DNA of 64,000 nucleotides. It comes from JAPKZH01 sp963715635 (GTDB taxonomy: Bacteria; Acidobacteriota; Aminicenantia; Aminicenantales; UBA4085). This document shows positions 17,141 to 25,561 of this stretch, one piece after another; position 1 is the first letter of the stretch, and every line of letters begins with the position of its first letter. Both the position numbers and the translations under genes were made by a program. The stretch spans positions 4,154,001 to 4,218,000 of the forward strand of contig OY970261.1 of NCBI GenBank assembly GCA_963715635.1, written 5' to 3'. The notes under the pieces were generated by a model that ran no database searches, was not told where the DNA came from, and worked only from the letters and a program-made list of their open reading frames with translations.

Positions 17141-17706
17141 ATCTCAGGGATGTTTCTCTCTCCGACCTGGCCGCCTCTATCTGCGACCGCTGCCGGAAGA
17201 ACGGAATCCAAATCGTCCTTTCCGGTGGAGCTTGTGTTTCGATCTATACTCAGAACAAGTATATGTCGTCTGACCTTGATTTCGTCCTCGTGTCCTCCGT
17301 CGGTCGGAAACGAATCAAATCCGCCATGAAAACTCTGGGATTCAATGAGGACGGGCGGCATTTCCGACACCCGGACAGTCCGTTCCTCGTCGAATTCCTT
17401 TCCCCTCCTCTCTCCGTGGGACAAGAACCCGTCCGGGAGATCCGCGAAATTCGACGAGGGAAAAGGATCCTCCGGCTTCTGTCTCCAACCGATTGTGTTA
17501 AGGATCGGCTGGCCGCGTTTTATCATTGGAACGATCGGCAATCCTTGGACCAGGCGATCCTCGTCTGCCGCGACGCCGAGGTCGATCTCCATGAAATCAA
17601 ACGGTGGTCGATCGGGGAAGGCATGAAAAGCAGGTTCGTCATATTCGAAAGAGCGTTATTGAACGAAAAGGCCAAGGTTTCAAAGCCGAGGCGAATCAAA
17701 AAATAA
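17137..17706 (+). CDS. Nucleotidyltransferase-fold protein, possible toxin partner
   Basis: The 189-residue protein has the minimal nucleotidyltransferase core: LSGGACVSIYT (GG motif) followed by SSDLDFVLV (DxD metal site), then a conserved RLLSPTDCVKDRLAAFYHW segment seen in DUF6036-like/AbiEii-like proteins. It overlaps the wHTH gene by 4 nt. Related enzymes transfer nucleotides to tRNA or proteins and act as toxins; whether this one is toxic is inference. A decayed DUF4838 fragment begins 4 nt after its stop, suggesting that the module was inserted there. Confidence 0.75.
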   Translation: MNLRDVSLSDLAASICDRCRKNGIQIVLSGGACVSIYTQNKYMSSDLDFVLVSSVGRKRIKSAMKTLGFNEDGRHFRHPDSPFLVEFLSPPLSVGQEPVREIREIRRGKRILRLLSPTDCVKDRLAAFYHWNDRQSLDQAILVCRDAEVDLHEIKRWSIGEGMKSRFVIFERALLNEKAKVSKPRRIKK

Positions 17707-17710
17707 TCGC

Positions 17711-17990
17711 TGGCACTATCTTGCGCCAAATCCCAACCTCGAAAGTCTGGTCAAGGACTTCAGGTACTGCGCTTCGCACGACATTGACGGCCTGATGCTC
17801 CAAGCCGATATCCAAAGTCGGGGCGGCGAGCTGGCCGAGCTTCGGTAGTCTCTGGCTTCGCAGCCGATGCGGGACCCGAACCTGGATCCAATGACGATCC
17901 GATCCGACTTCAGCAAAGTCTACTACGGCCCAGCGACCGGCGACGCGCTAGAGTATCTGGACCTGACGGGAGGGATCGGTACCGCCTTTA
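17711..17990 (+). pseudogene. DUF4838 domain remnant, copy 2
   Basis: The plus frame from 17711 reads WHYLAPNPNLESLVKDF and then RGGELAELR, a TAG stop (17846-17848), then SLASQPMRDPNLDP and YYGPATGDALEYLDL. It is homologous to copy 1 at 12640-13238 and extends about 35 residues further towards the N-terminus. It has an in-frame stop and fades out near 17990. From there to 18196 I see no gene. Confidence 0.7.
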
Positions 17991-18196
17991 ACAAGAAAAG
18001 AATATTCCAGGCAGGCGGTCGATTTCAGAACTAGGATATGGCCGCGACGCAGGCCGCCGGGGGCCGCTCTTTTTTCCACTCCCTCTCCTCCTTGCCAAGG
18101 ATGCTGATCATCACCGAGAAACACTCAAACATTATTTCCCTCAGTTCCCCGGCAACTCACATGTAACTCCTCGGTCCGTTCATTGCTCACTACTTG

Positions 18197-18226
18197 TTGA
18201 CATCGCCGCGCAACCGGAAGTATTCT
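18197..18226 (+). promoter_or_regulatory. Promoter of the PD40 kinase gene; leaderless layout
   Basis: TTGACA at 18197-18202, an 18-nt spacer and TATTCT at 18221-18226. The ATG at 18233 begins 7 nt after the -10 box, so the transcript probably starts at or next to the start codon. Confidence 0.6.
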
Positions 18227-18232
18227 TCGATC

Positions 18233-20842
18233 ATGATCGGCCAAACGCTGGGGCACTACCGGATCGAAGCTAAGCTCGGCGAGGGGGGGATGGGTGTGGT
18301 CTACAAAGCGCGCGACACGCACCTCGAGCGCTTCGTTGCCATCAAAGTCCTGGCGGCCGACACAACCGCCGATTCCGGTCGCAGGCAGCGTTTCATGCAA
18401 GAGGCCAAGTCCGCATCGGCCCTGAATCATCCAAACATCATCACCGTCCACGACATCGCCGGAGAAGCCGGTATGGACTTCATCGTGATGGAGTATGTGC
18501 CGGGCAAAACTCTCGGCGAACTGATCCCACGCAAGGGAATGCCGCTCGGCGCGGCTCTGAAATACGCCATCCAGATAGCCGATGCCCTCGCGGCCGCGCA
18601 CCAGGCGGGAATTATTCATCGCGACCTGAAACCGGGCAATGTGATGGTGACCGAGGAGGGCCAGGTCAAGATTCTGGATTTTGGGTTGGCGAAGCTGACC
18701 GAAAACATCGGCGCAGGGGAAGATTTGGTCACCCGGACGATGAAGCCGGCCACCGAGGAAGGGATGATTCTCGGCACGGTCGCCTACATGTCTCCCGAAC
18801 AGGCTGAGGGCAAAAAAGTTGACACGCGTTCGGATATCTTCAGTTTCGGGGCGATGCTCTACGAGATGATAACGGGCCAGCGCGCTTTTCAAGCCGACAC
18901 CAGGGTGTCCACGCTCGCCGCGATCCTTCGCACGGAGCCGAAGCCCTTCGACGTGGATGTGCCGAACGACATGCAAAAGCTCGTCAACCGCTGCCTGCGC
19001 AAGGACCCGGCGCGCCGTTTCCAGCACATGGCCGATGTCAAGGTCGCGCTCGAGGAGTTGCGAGAAGAATCCGAGAGCGGCGGCTTCCAGCGGCCGGGAG
19101 CCGTGGAGACGAAAGAGAGACGCCGATGGGTGCTTCCCGCGGCTGTTGTTCTCGTGATCGTCGTCTTGGCGGCCATCGGATCATGGCTTTACCTTCGGGG
19201 ACGGAGGTCTTCCGTCCCTCCGGCCGCGCTGAAAGTGACCCCTCTCACGAGCTTGCCCGGCGAGGAGGACTACCCTTCCCTTTCGCAGGACGGCAACTTC
19301 GTCGCTTTTGCCTGGAAAAATCCTGAGGTGGGCAACTTTGACATCTACATTCAGCAGATTGGCGGCGGGCCTCCTGTTCGGCGGACGGCGGATCCGGCCG
19401 ACGAAATAGCGCCGTGCTTCTCGCCCGACGGTCGCCAGATTGCGTTCATACGCTTGCAGCCCGAATTCATGGAGATTCTCGTGATGCCGGCGCTGGGGGG
19501 CTCCGAACGAAAGGTCTATTCAGGGCCGACATATTTTGCGCGGCCCTATCTTTCCTGGACCCCCGACGGAAAATACTTGATCGCGCAGCGGTTGGAGAAA
19601 ATTGTTCTCATGCCGTTAGAATCGGGCGAGGAAAAGACACTGCAGACCCCGGGATTGGCGATACCCCGAGGTTATCAGAGCGGAGTCTTGTTCGATCCAG
19701 TCGCTAAGCAAGCGGTGCTCCACTCCTCCCCCGGCTACGAAAACGGCGACTTGTTTCTATACGACTACGCCGGCGAGTATGAGTTGCGCGGAGAACCGCG
19801 GCGGCTCACGAACGACAGCCGACTTATCCTGGGCTTCGCCTGGGGACTCGAAAGAGGAAGCATCATTTTTTCATCGAATCGCGGCGGGAACCGCGGCCTT
19901 TGGTCGGTGCGCGCCGGATCGCCGCCCGAAAAGCTGACTTTTGGCGATAATGGAGTCCAGCCGGCGATCGCACCCGCCGTGCATCGCCTAGTTTACGCCC
20001 AGCAGACCGTTGACACCAATCTCTGGCGCGTCTCCCTGAAGCGTGCCGAACCAGCCAGCCAGATCAGCATCTCCACCCGCGAGGAAGCGATGCCCGACAT
20101 CTCCCCTGACGGCACGAGAGTCGTTTTCTGCTCGATGCGGACCGGCAATTGGGAAATCTGGGCCTCCGGCCTCGACGGTTCGCGCCCTATGCAATTGACA
20201 AATTTGGCCGGGCCGCGCACGATCCACCCCCATTTTTCACCCGACGGGCAAAAGGTCGTCTTCGATGCGGTCATAGGCGAGCACCGCGATCTTTACGTCG
20301 TCGGAGCTGACGGCGGACCGCTCCGGCGCCTCACCAGCGAGGGCGAGAACTTCCGGGGGAGCTACTCGCCCGACGGCCGCTGGCTCTGCTTCACCACTAA
20401 CCGTAGCGGAAGAACGGAGATCTGGAAAATGCCGGCCGAAGGGGGAGAACCCGTTCAGTTGACCCGTACCGGCCCGCGTGAGGGATTCTTTTCCGCGGAC
20501 GGCAAGCTGATTTATTTTCTCTATCTCGATCAAGAGGGGATCTGGAGCGTGCCGGTTGACGGCGGCCCGGAGACGAAAGTCATAGAGAAAGGTTCTCTCG
20601 TTGCTGGCTGGACCATGACGCCATCGGGTATTTACTTATTGGACGACGCCGCGGACCCACGCCCCGCCATCCTCTTTTATGACTTCGCCGGCCGCAGACT
20701 CCGCCAGGTTGCGACGCTTCCTTATAAGTGGGAGCTCCCTACTGTCGAGACCTTTGCCGTTTCGCGGGATGGCGCATGGCTCATCATCGCCCAACAGGAC
20801 CAGATCAACAGCGACCTTATGCTGGTCGAAAACCTGCGCTAG
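18233..20842 (+). CDS. Transmembrane Ser/Thr protein kinase with PD40/TolB-like beta-propeller
   Basis: The protein of about 869 residues begins with a Hanks kinase: KLGEGGMGVVYKARD glycine loop, VAIKVL lysine, IHRDLKPGN and ILDFGLAKL, with GTVAYMSPEQ in the activation segment. One transmembrane helix lies near residues 300-322. The extracytoplasmic part has repeated FSPDGRQIAF/YSPDGRWLCF units, diagnostic of WD40-like PD40 propellers. It is likely a membrane sensor kinase whose propeller binds a ligand or envelope component. ATG 18233 is preferred over upstream TTG 18194 because homology starts at MIGQTLGHYRI and the promoter overlaps the longer form. Confidence 0.9.
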   Translation: MIGQTLGHYRIEAKLGEGGMGVVYKARDTHLERFVAIKVLAADTTADSGRRQRFMQEAKSASALNHPNIITVHDIAGEAGMDFIVMEYVPGKTLGELIPRKGMPLGAALKYAIQIADALAAAHQAGIIHRDLKPGNVMVTEEGQVKILDFGLAKLTENIGAGEDLVTRTMKPATEEGMILGTVAYMSPEQAEGKKVDTRSDIFSFGAMLYEMITGQRAFQADTRVSTLAAILRTEPKPFDVDVPNDMQKLVNRCLRKDPARRFQHMADVKVALEELREESESGGFQRPGAVETKERRRWVLPAAVVLVIVVLAAIGSWLYLRGRRSSVPPAALKVTPLTSLPGEEDYPSLSQDGNFVAFAWKNPEVGNFDIYIQQIGGGPPVRRTADPADEIAPCFSPDGRQIAFIRLQPEFMEILVMPALGGSERKVYSGPTYFARPYLSWTPDGKYLIAQRLEKIVLMPLESGEEKTLQTPGLAIPRGYQSGVLFDPVAKQAVLHSSPGYENGDLFLYDYAGEYELRGEPRRLTNDSRLILGFAWGLERGSIIFSSNRGGNRGLWSVRAGSPPEKLTFGDNGVQPAIAPAVHRLVYAQQTVDTNLWRVSLKRAEPASQISISTREEAMPDISPDGTRVVFCSMRTGNWEIWASGLDGSRPMQLTNLAGPRTIHPHFSPDGQKVVFDAVIGEHRDLYVVGADGGPLRRLTSEGENFRGSYSPDGRWLCFTTNRSGRTEIWKMPAEGGEPVQLTRTGPREGFFSADGKLIYFLYLDQEGIWSVPVDGGPETKVIEKGSLVAGWTMTPSGIYLLDDAADPRPAILFYDFAGRRLRQVATLPYKWELPTVETFAVSRDGAWLIIAQQDQINSDLMLVENLR

Positions 20843-20860
20843 CCGATTAATACTCGGGCG

Positions 20861-20935
20861 ATGCCGATTCCGATCTGAAAGCGGGGGATAGGGATCATCG
20901 CGTTGCGCAAAAAAGAAAATCCTGATCCGGCGTCC
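20861..20935 (+). repeat. Dispersed repeat family R, copy 1 (partial)
   Basis: GATTCCGATCTGAAAGCGGG continues into GATCATCGCGTTGCGCAAAA, nearly identical to the right part of the copy at 27226-27350. It lies directly upstream of the thioredoxin gene promoter. Confidence 0.6.
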
Positions 20936-20945
20936 GACTGAATTG

Positions 20946-20954
20946 TGCTATACT
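20946..20954 (+). promoter_or_regulatory. Extended -10 promoter of the thioredoxin-TPR gene
   Basis: TGCTATACT is an extended -10 element 24 nt before ATG 20978. No clear -35 box is seen at 17 nt. GAGGAGAGA is the ribosome binding site. Confidence 0.45.
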
Positions 20955-20977
20955 CGTTTCCGCGAGGAGAGAAAAGC

Positions 20978-22510
20978 ATGAAATTCGCACCGAAAACTGT
21001 TCTCGTTGCGGCCTTTGTTTTCGGATTTATTTCGACCGCCGCTCTCGCTCAACAGTGGTTCACCGGCTCCGTCGATGAGGCCGTCGCCAAGGCCAATGCC
21101 GAAGGCAAACTCGTTCTCGTCGATTTCTATTCGGGAGGCTGAGGAAGCTGCGTCCTGCTGGGTCAGCAGGTCTACGCGAATCCCAAATTCCAGGATTTCC
21201 TGAACAAGAATTTCGTCCTCATCCGCGCCGAAAACGGGACCCCGCGCGGCACGGCCATCTTCCGCCGGTTCAAAGTCACGGGGACGCCGACCGCACTCAT
21301 CCTCGGCCCCGACGGCGCCGAAGTGGACTGGCACGTCGGCTACGTCCCGCCCCCGGAGAAATTCGTCGACAAACTCGCGCTCTCGGCCGCGGGCACAGAT
21401 ACGGTCAAATCTCTCTCCGAGTCCTACGCCAAAAATTCCAAGAACGCCGAGACGGCTTTCAAGCTCGCCCGGAAATACGACGCCCGCTATATCAGCGATA
21501 AGGCCCTCGGCCTCTACAAGCAGGTCATCGCCCTCGACCCCGAGGGCAAGAGCGGCACGACCGACTATGGCAAGACGCGCGTCACCTACGCCCAATATGC
21601 CGAGTTCTCGATCGCCGCCTTGTCGCTCACGGCGGGTCCGCGCGGCGCCGAGCCGCTCCTGGCCTACATCAAGAAAGCGCCCGAGGGCGCCCTGCGCCGC
21701 GCCGCCTATCGCCGCCTGGCCGGGTACTACCGCTACACGGGTTCGAAAGAGGACGCGGAAAAATTCTACGCGGAATTCATCGCCGCCTACCCCGAAGATA
21801 CGTACGCCTATGATTCCTGGGTCAACCGGATCCTCCAAGAGCGCCGGAAGGAAGGCGCGGAAAAGGGCGTCGAGCTCATCGAAAAAATTCGCGACCTCCA
21901 GACTTATAATCCCGATCCGAACGCCCTGTATCGGGAGCTGGGTGACCTCTACATGCTCAAAGGAGAAACGGACAAAGCCCGGGAAAATTATGGGGAACGA
22001 TTCGTCAGCCGCCAAATCGGCCTCGCGACGTCAAACCTCGTCCAGTACGCCCAGTTCTGGACGAACCAGGGAACGAACCTGGCGAGCGCGCTCGCCGCTG
22101 TCGAGACGGCCCTCAAGCTCGAGCCCGACATGCTCTACGTTCTCCAGGCGGCCGCGGGCGTTTATATGAAGGTCGGCGAGGAGAGCAAGGCGCTTGCGGT
22201 TTATGGCCCTGAATTCGCCCGCAAGAACCACGACCAAGCCGGTCCTCTCTATGGCTACTCCCGGTTTTGGCTGGGCCAGGACCGCAACCTCGAAAGCGCG
22301 CTGGCCGCCGCGCGCCGGATGATCGAGCTTGACCAGGGCTATTGGTTCTACTGGGACACGCTGGCCGGACTCGAGGCGAAAGCGAGGAATTTCGGGGCGG
22401 CGGTCAAGGCAGGAGAAAAGGCCGTCGAGCTAGCGGACGACGAGACGAAGCCGTCGATGCGGAAGAAGGTTGACCAATACAAGGCCGACGCGGCGAAAGA
22501 GAAGAAATAA
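20978..22510 (+). CDS. Probable selenocysteine-containing exported thioredoxin-like/TPR protein
   Basis: The single reading frame of 510 codons is interrupted only by TGA at 21140-21142. A signal peptide (ending AALA, about residue 24) is followed by a thioredoxin fold: LVLVDFYSGG, TGA at codon 55, GSC, then the FKVTGTPTALILGPDG strand with the cis-Pro motif. The TGA stands exactly at the first Cys of CxxC, giving U-G-S-C. A hairpin with a GGU apical loop starts 8 nt after the TGA. Residues 130-510 are TPR-like helices. The rest of the frame is clean and well preserved, arguing against decay. TGA is used as a normal stop elsewhere here. Predicted role: periplasmic thiol/selenol redox or disulphide exchange. 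Confidence 0.82.
21150..21177 (+). promoter_or_regulatory. Putative bacterial SECIS element
   Basis: Upper stem CCTGCT (21154-21159) pairs with AGCAGG (21165-21170) around loop GGGTC (21160-21164). Lower stem GCGT (21150-21153) pairs with ACGC (21174-21177) with a TCT bulge. The loop begins 18 nt after the TGA, the spacing used by SelB-dependent SECIS elements, and contains the required GGU. Confidence 0.75.
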
Positions 22511-22566
22511 CGGCACGGCAAGTGATGGCGGGTGTCTGCGGGCGGCATGAACGTGGCCGAGGGGCT

Positions 22567-22591
22567 AATAAACTAAAGCCTTCAGTTTATT
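22567..22591. terminator. Inverted repeat, possible terminator
   Basis: AATAAACT (22567-22574) and AGTTTATT (22584-22591) form an 8-bp stem with a 9-nt loop between two convergent genes. The stem is AT-rich, so termination strength is doubtful. Confidence 0.35.
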
Positions 22592-22644
22592 CAAAGCTTA
22601 CAAAATCGCGGGATGAACAGGCTCCCATTGTGATGTCGCTTAAT

Positions 22645-23454
22645 CTAAGTCTGGTCGGCGTAGCGCCACCAGGCCGCGGTGAGTACTAAACTGAGAGTGC
22701 CGACGATGCCCACCAAAATATAGCTGACCTTACCAAGCGGGGCAGCCGCCGCTCCCTTTAATATTTCAGACGCGCCGCTATATAGCATCGGAACCGTCCA
22801 CGGGAAATATTGGCCGTAGCCAAGTTGACTGATAATCTGCCCTAGGAGTAAGACCAGGAAAATGCAGCCTACAGCCATTAAGTAGCCGCGGGCAATACTG
22901 GCTATCAGAGCGAAAGTAATACACACGAGCACGGTTAATAAACCGGTGACCAACATGGTTGCCAATCCGTTAAGGGCAGTCGCCGCCGACCACTCCGGTA
23001 GCTGAAGCAATGCCCCGACGCCCAACATAAGCAAGAACGCTAGCAGGATGAGCGCCACCGACCAGCAAACCGCGGTCATGACTTTCGCAATGACGATGGC
23101 TACCCGAGAAACGGGCAGCGAGAGCATGTCATAGATGGTCCTTTCGCTGAACTCTCGGCCGAAGATCCAGACGAAGATAAAACCAAAAATAACCAGACCG
23201 CCAATACTCATCATGAGAAACATCAGGTTGAAGAAGCTCGGCCAGTCGGCGGTGCCTCCGAATATCTGCGCCTTGGCCCCCAAGAGACCGAGACTGCGCG
23301 CCTGCTCCGGGTCCTTGAGGATATGCATGAACAGCCCGCCGATGAGGGTGAGCAGGGCAAAAAACAGGGCGGTTATCCAGAGCGTCTTGGAGCGCCGGAT
23401 CTTCCGGAATTCAACCCAGAGCGCCGGGGCTCTTTCAGCCATGAGGATATTCAT
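22645..23454 (-). CDS. ABC-2 type transporter permease
   Basis: The 269-residue protein has six hydrophobic segments and the ABC-2 hallmark FGREFSERTIYDMLSLPVSR between helices 2 and 3. It is co-encoded with its ATPase (4-nt overlap) and with a TetR regulator. Such two-gene exporters move lipids, drugs or peptides; the substrate is unknown. Confidence 0.85.
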   Translation of the reverse strand: MNILMAERAPALWVEFRKIRRSKTLWITALFFALLTLIGGLFMHILKDPEQARSLGLLGAKAQIFGGTADWPSFFNLMFLMMSIGGLVIFGFIFVWIFGREFSERTIYDMLSLPVSRVAIVIAKVMTAVCWSVALILLAFLLMLGVGALLQLPEWSAATALNGLATMLVTGLLTVLVCITFALIASIARGYLMAVGCIFLVLLLGQIISQLGYGQYFPWTVPMLYSGASEILKGAAAAPLGKVSYILVGIVGTLSLVLTAAWWRYADQT

Positions 23455-24377
23455 GGTTTTTTCTCCTCTTGCATGCCGACCAGCGCGAGGAAGTAAGATT
23501 CGAGATCACCCTGCTCGACCACCAGCCTGGCCGGCGGACAACCCGCCTGGACCAGGAGCGTAGCGACTTTTTCAGGGTGCTGCATCGTCAACTTATCGGT
23601 GATAACCAGCGAGTTTTTACCGTCCTGCCTCGCCGCCATGCCGGCCTTTTCCAAGGCCGCCAGGGCGGTCTCCGCATCACGGACATCAGCAACCAGCCGC
23701 TGGCCTTCCTGCTCGGCCAGCTCGGCGGTGTCGAGCTCTTTCACCAGCCGTCCGTTATGCACGACCCCGATCCGGGTGGCCAGCCGCGCTACTTCGCTGA
23801 GGATATGGCTGGAGATAAAAATGGTCACGCCGTTGTTTTCGGCCAGGCCGCGCAGCAAGTTGCGCACCTCGACAATGCCGGCGGGATCAAGCCCGTTGGC
23901 TGGTTCGTCCAGGATGAGCAAATCGGGGTGGTGGATAAGCGCCTTGGCCAGTCCCAGCCGCTGGGCATTACCGAGCGAAAGCGTCCTTGCACGCCGGGTA
24001 GCATAGTTAGTCAGCCCCAATTCTTCGATAACCTTCGGCACGGCGCCGCTATCACTCAGGCGGCGCAGGCTCCGGACGATTTCCAGGTTCTCCCGGACTG
24101 TCAGATCAGGATAGGCGTGAGGAGTCTCGACAAGATAGCCTACGCGACGCCATATGGACCGCTGGCCGGGCCGCACCCTGATGCCGAAAAGCGATGCCGA
24201 ACCGGCGGTCGGTTTAATCATTCCAAGTAGCATGCGGATGGTCGTCGTTTTTCCGGCGCCGTTGAGGCCGAGGAAGCCGTAGATTTCTCCCGGTCTGATG
24301 TTCAGTGTTAAGTTATCGACGGCGATGACGTTGCGAAATCGTTTCGTCAGTCCGGAGGCAGCTACAATTGTATCCAT
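23451..24377 (-). CDS. ABC transporter ATP-binding protein
   Basis: The 308-residue ATPase shows Walker A GLNGAGKTTT, the signature TLSLGNAQRLGLAKAL (LSLGN variant of LSGGQ), Walker B LLILDEPANGLDP and the switch His in FISSHILSE. The C-terminal 80 residues form the accessory domain found in ABC-2 exporters of the DrrA/CcmA group. It starts 8 nt after the TetR stop and overlaps the permease start by 4 nt. Confidence 0.92.
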   Translation of the reverse strand: MDTIVAASGLTKRFRNVIAVDNLTLNIRPGEIYGFLGLNGAGKTTTIRMLLGMIKPTAGSASLFGIRVRPGQRSIWRRVGYLVETPHAYPDLTVRENLEIVRSLRRLSDSGAVPKVIEELGLTNYATRRARTLSLGNAQRLGLAKALIHHPDLLILDEPANGLDPAGIVEVRNLLRGLAENNGVTIFISSHILSEVARLATRIGVVHNGRLVKELDTAELAEQEGQRLVADVRDAETALAALEKAGMAARQDGKNSLVITDKLTMQHPEKVATLLVQAGCPPARLVVEQGDLESYFLALVGMQEEKKP

Positions 24378-24385
24378 ATCATTAC

Positions 24386-24988
24386 CTACTTCGTTCCACT
24401 CAAGTAGTTCACCAGGCTTTCAACCAGCATATCCTTTACCCGGGCATACATTTGCTCGCCGAGGTTTTCCTTTTGTGGAAAGATATAAAAGGCCGAAGCT
24501 ATCATGTGACTGGCGACCTCGGCATCAATCTGTCCGATGATACCCTCCTTTTGCCATTGCCGGAGAAGTTTTCTCATGAACACGATGGACTGGGAGTAGT
24601 GTTCTTTGAATTGGTCTGAAGTCATGAAGTCGGAAAGGTCTCCAAACCCCCTGATATTAAAAATCACTCGGAGCAGCGGGTCTTCTTCCATGATGAGAAA
24701 AGAGTTTTTGAGGAAAAGACGCAGCTTGGCAGCAGGCTCTGCGGTACCCTCCAATTTCTGCATCAGGTCCATCTGCAGCTTCCTCTCGGAATCTTCGTGG
24801 ATGGCGAAAAAAAGGGCTTCTTTGGAAGCGAAAAACTTATAAAAGGAACCCTTGGCGATGCCTGCCGCCCTGGCAAGCTCTGCCACGCTGGTCTTCTTAA
24901 TACCGTACTTAATGAAGTACTCTCGGCCTTTTTGCAGCAGATTAAGCCGGATACGGTCTTTGCTTGTCCCGGTGAAAGCCCTTGTCAT
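24386..24988 (-). CDS. TetR family transcriptional regulator
   Basis: The 200-residue protein has an N-terminal helix-turn-helix (KKTSVAELARAAGIAKGSFY) and an all-helical ligand domain. It is first in the operon with the ABC exporter. An inverted repeat (ATGACCA/TGGTCAT) lies between its -10 box and start codon, so it probably represses its own operon until an exporter substrate binds. Confidence 0.9.
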   Translation of the reverse strand: MTRAFTGTSKDRIRLNLLQKGREYFIKYGIKKTSVAELARAAGIAKGSFYKFFASKEALFFAIHEDSERKLQMDLMQKLEGTAEPAAKLRLFLKNSFLIMEEDPLLRVIFNIRGFGDLSDFMTSDQFKEHYSQSIVFMRKLLRQWQKEGIIGQIDAEVASHMIASAFYIFPQKENLGEQMYARVKDMLVESLVNYLSGTK

Positions 24989-25002
24989 TTACCTGTGACT
25001 CT

Positions 25003-25055
25003 ATGACCAATTTAGTATTTATGGTCATTTTAGCGCCGTTTTCATCTTTTGTCAA
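25003..25055 (-). promoter_or_regulatory. TetR/ABC operon promoter and operator
   Basis: On the minus strand TTGACA (complement of 25050-25055), 17 nt, then TAAAAT (complement of 25027-25032). The inverted repeat ATGACCA (25003-25009)/TGGTCAT (25022-25028) overlaps the edge of the -10 box and the predicted start site. Confidence 0.7.
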
Positions 25056-25149
25056 TAGTAAATTTAATAACACTGTCCAGTGAGGGAGGCGACAAGATTG
25101 GAACTAAGAAATTAACAGTAAATATACCTGCGGATTGCCGCGGGTATAT

Positions 25150-25561
25150 TTACTTAGAAATTTCCAGCCAATGTATCTTCATAACGTTTTTGAGCAGATC
25201 GAATTCTTTATCCCCCGTTAACAGCTCGCCTTTTCGTGCGATTTTCGTAAGCGAAGCGGCAAAGCAATCTGCATACGAAATCCTGTATTTTGCTTTCAAT
25301 TTCGCTGCCTCTCTGGCGAGAGTAATATCGACATCGACGATTTCTATCGGTAGGGATTGGATGACCTTTTCAATCTCGTCTGCTTTTTGCTGGCCGCATT
25401 CTCGCATAATAATATAATAGACCTCGCCAAAATTGACGGAACGTCATGAGCAATTTAGTGTCCTTGTCTACAGCATCCAAAAACGCGGCCTTCACGATCT
25501 CGTACCCCGGTTCTTTTTCAAGATAAGCCAGGAGCGCGTGGGCGTCGAGGACTCTGGTCAT
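25150..25561 (-). pseudogene. VapC-like PIN domain toxin, frameshifted
   Basis: The N-terminal part reads MTRVLDAHALLAYLEKEPGY with the first catalytic Asp, up to LLMT. The second part reads SVNFGEVYYIIMRECG and on to YADCFAASLTK and LLTGDKEF with the remaining acidic residues. The parts lie in different frames, joined by one extra base near 25439-25443. Restoring the frame gives a typical PIN protein of about 137 residues. Either the toxin is dead or the base is an assembly error. It overlaps the antitoxin stop by 1-2 nt. Confidence 0.8.

Noticed and set aside
20978..21142. Reading the thioredoxin gene as an ordinary pseudogene or as a genome with TGA reassigned to an amino acid
   Set aside because: TGA is a normal stop for other intact genes here (for example at 16441-16443), so the code is standard. 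The rest of the frame is undamaged and the TGA falls exactly on the active-site Cys with a SECIS-like hairpin. Sec insertion is the better explanation, though not proven.
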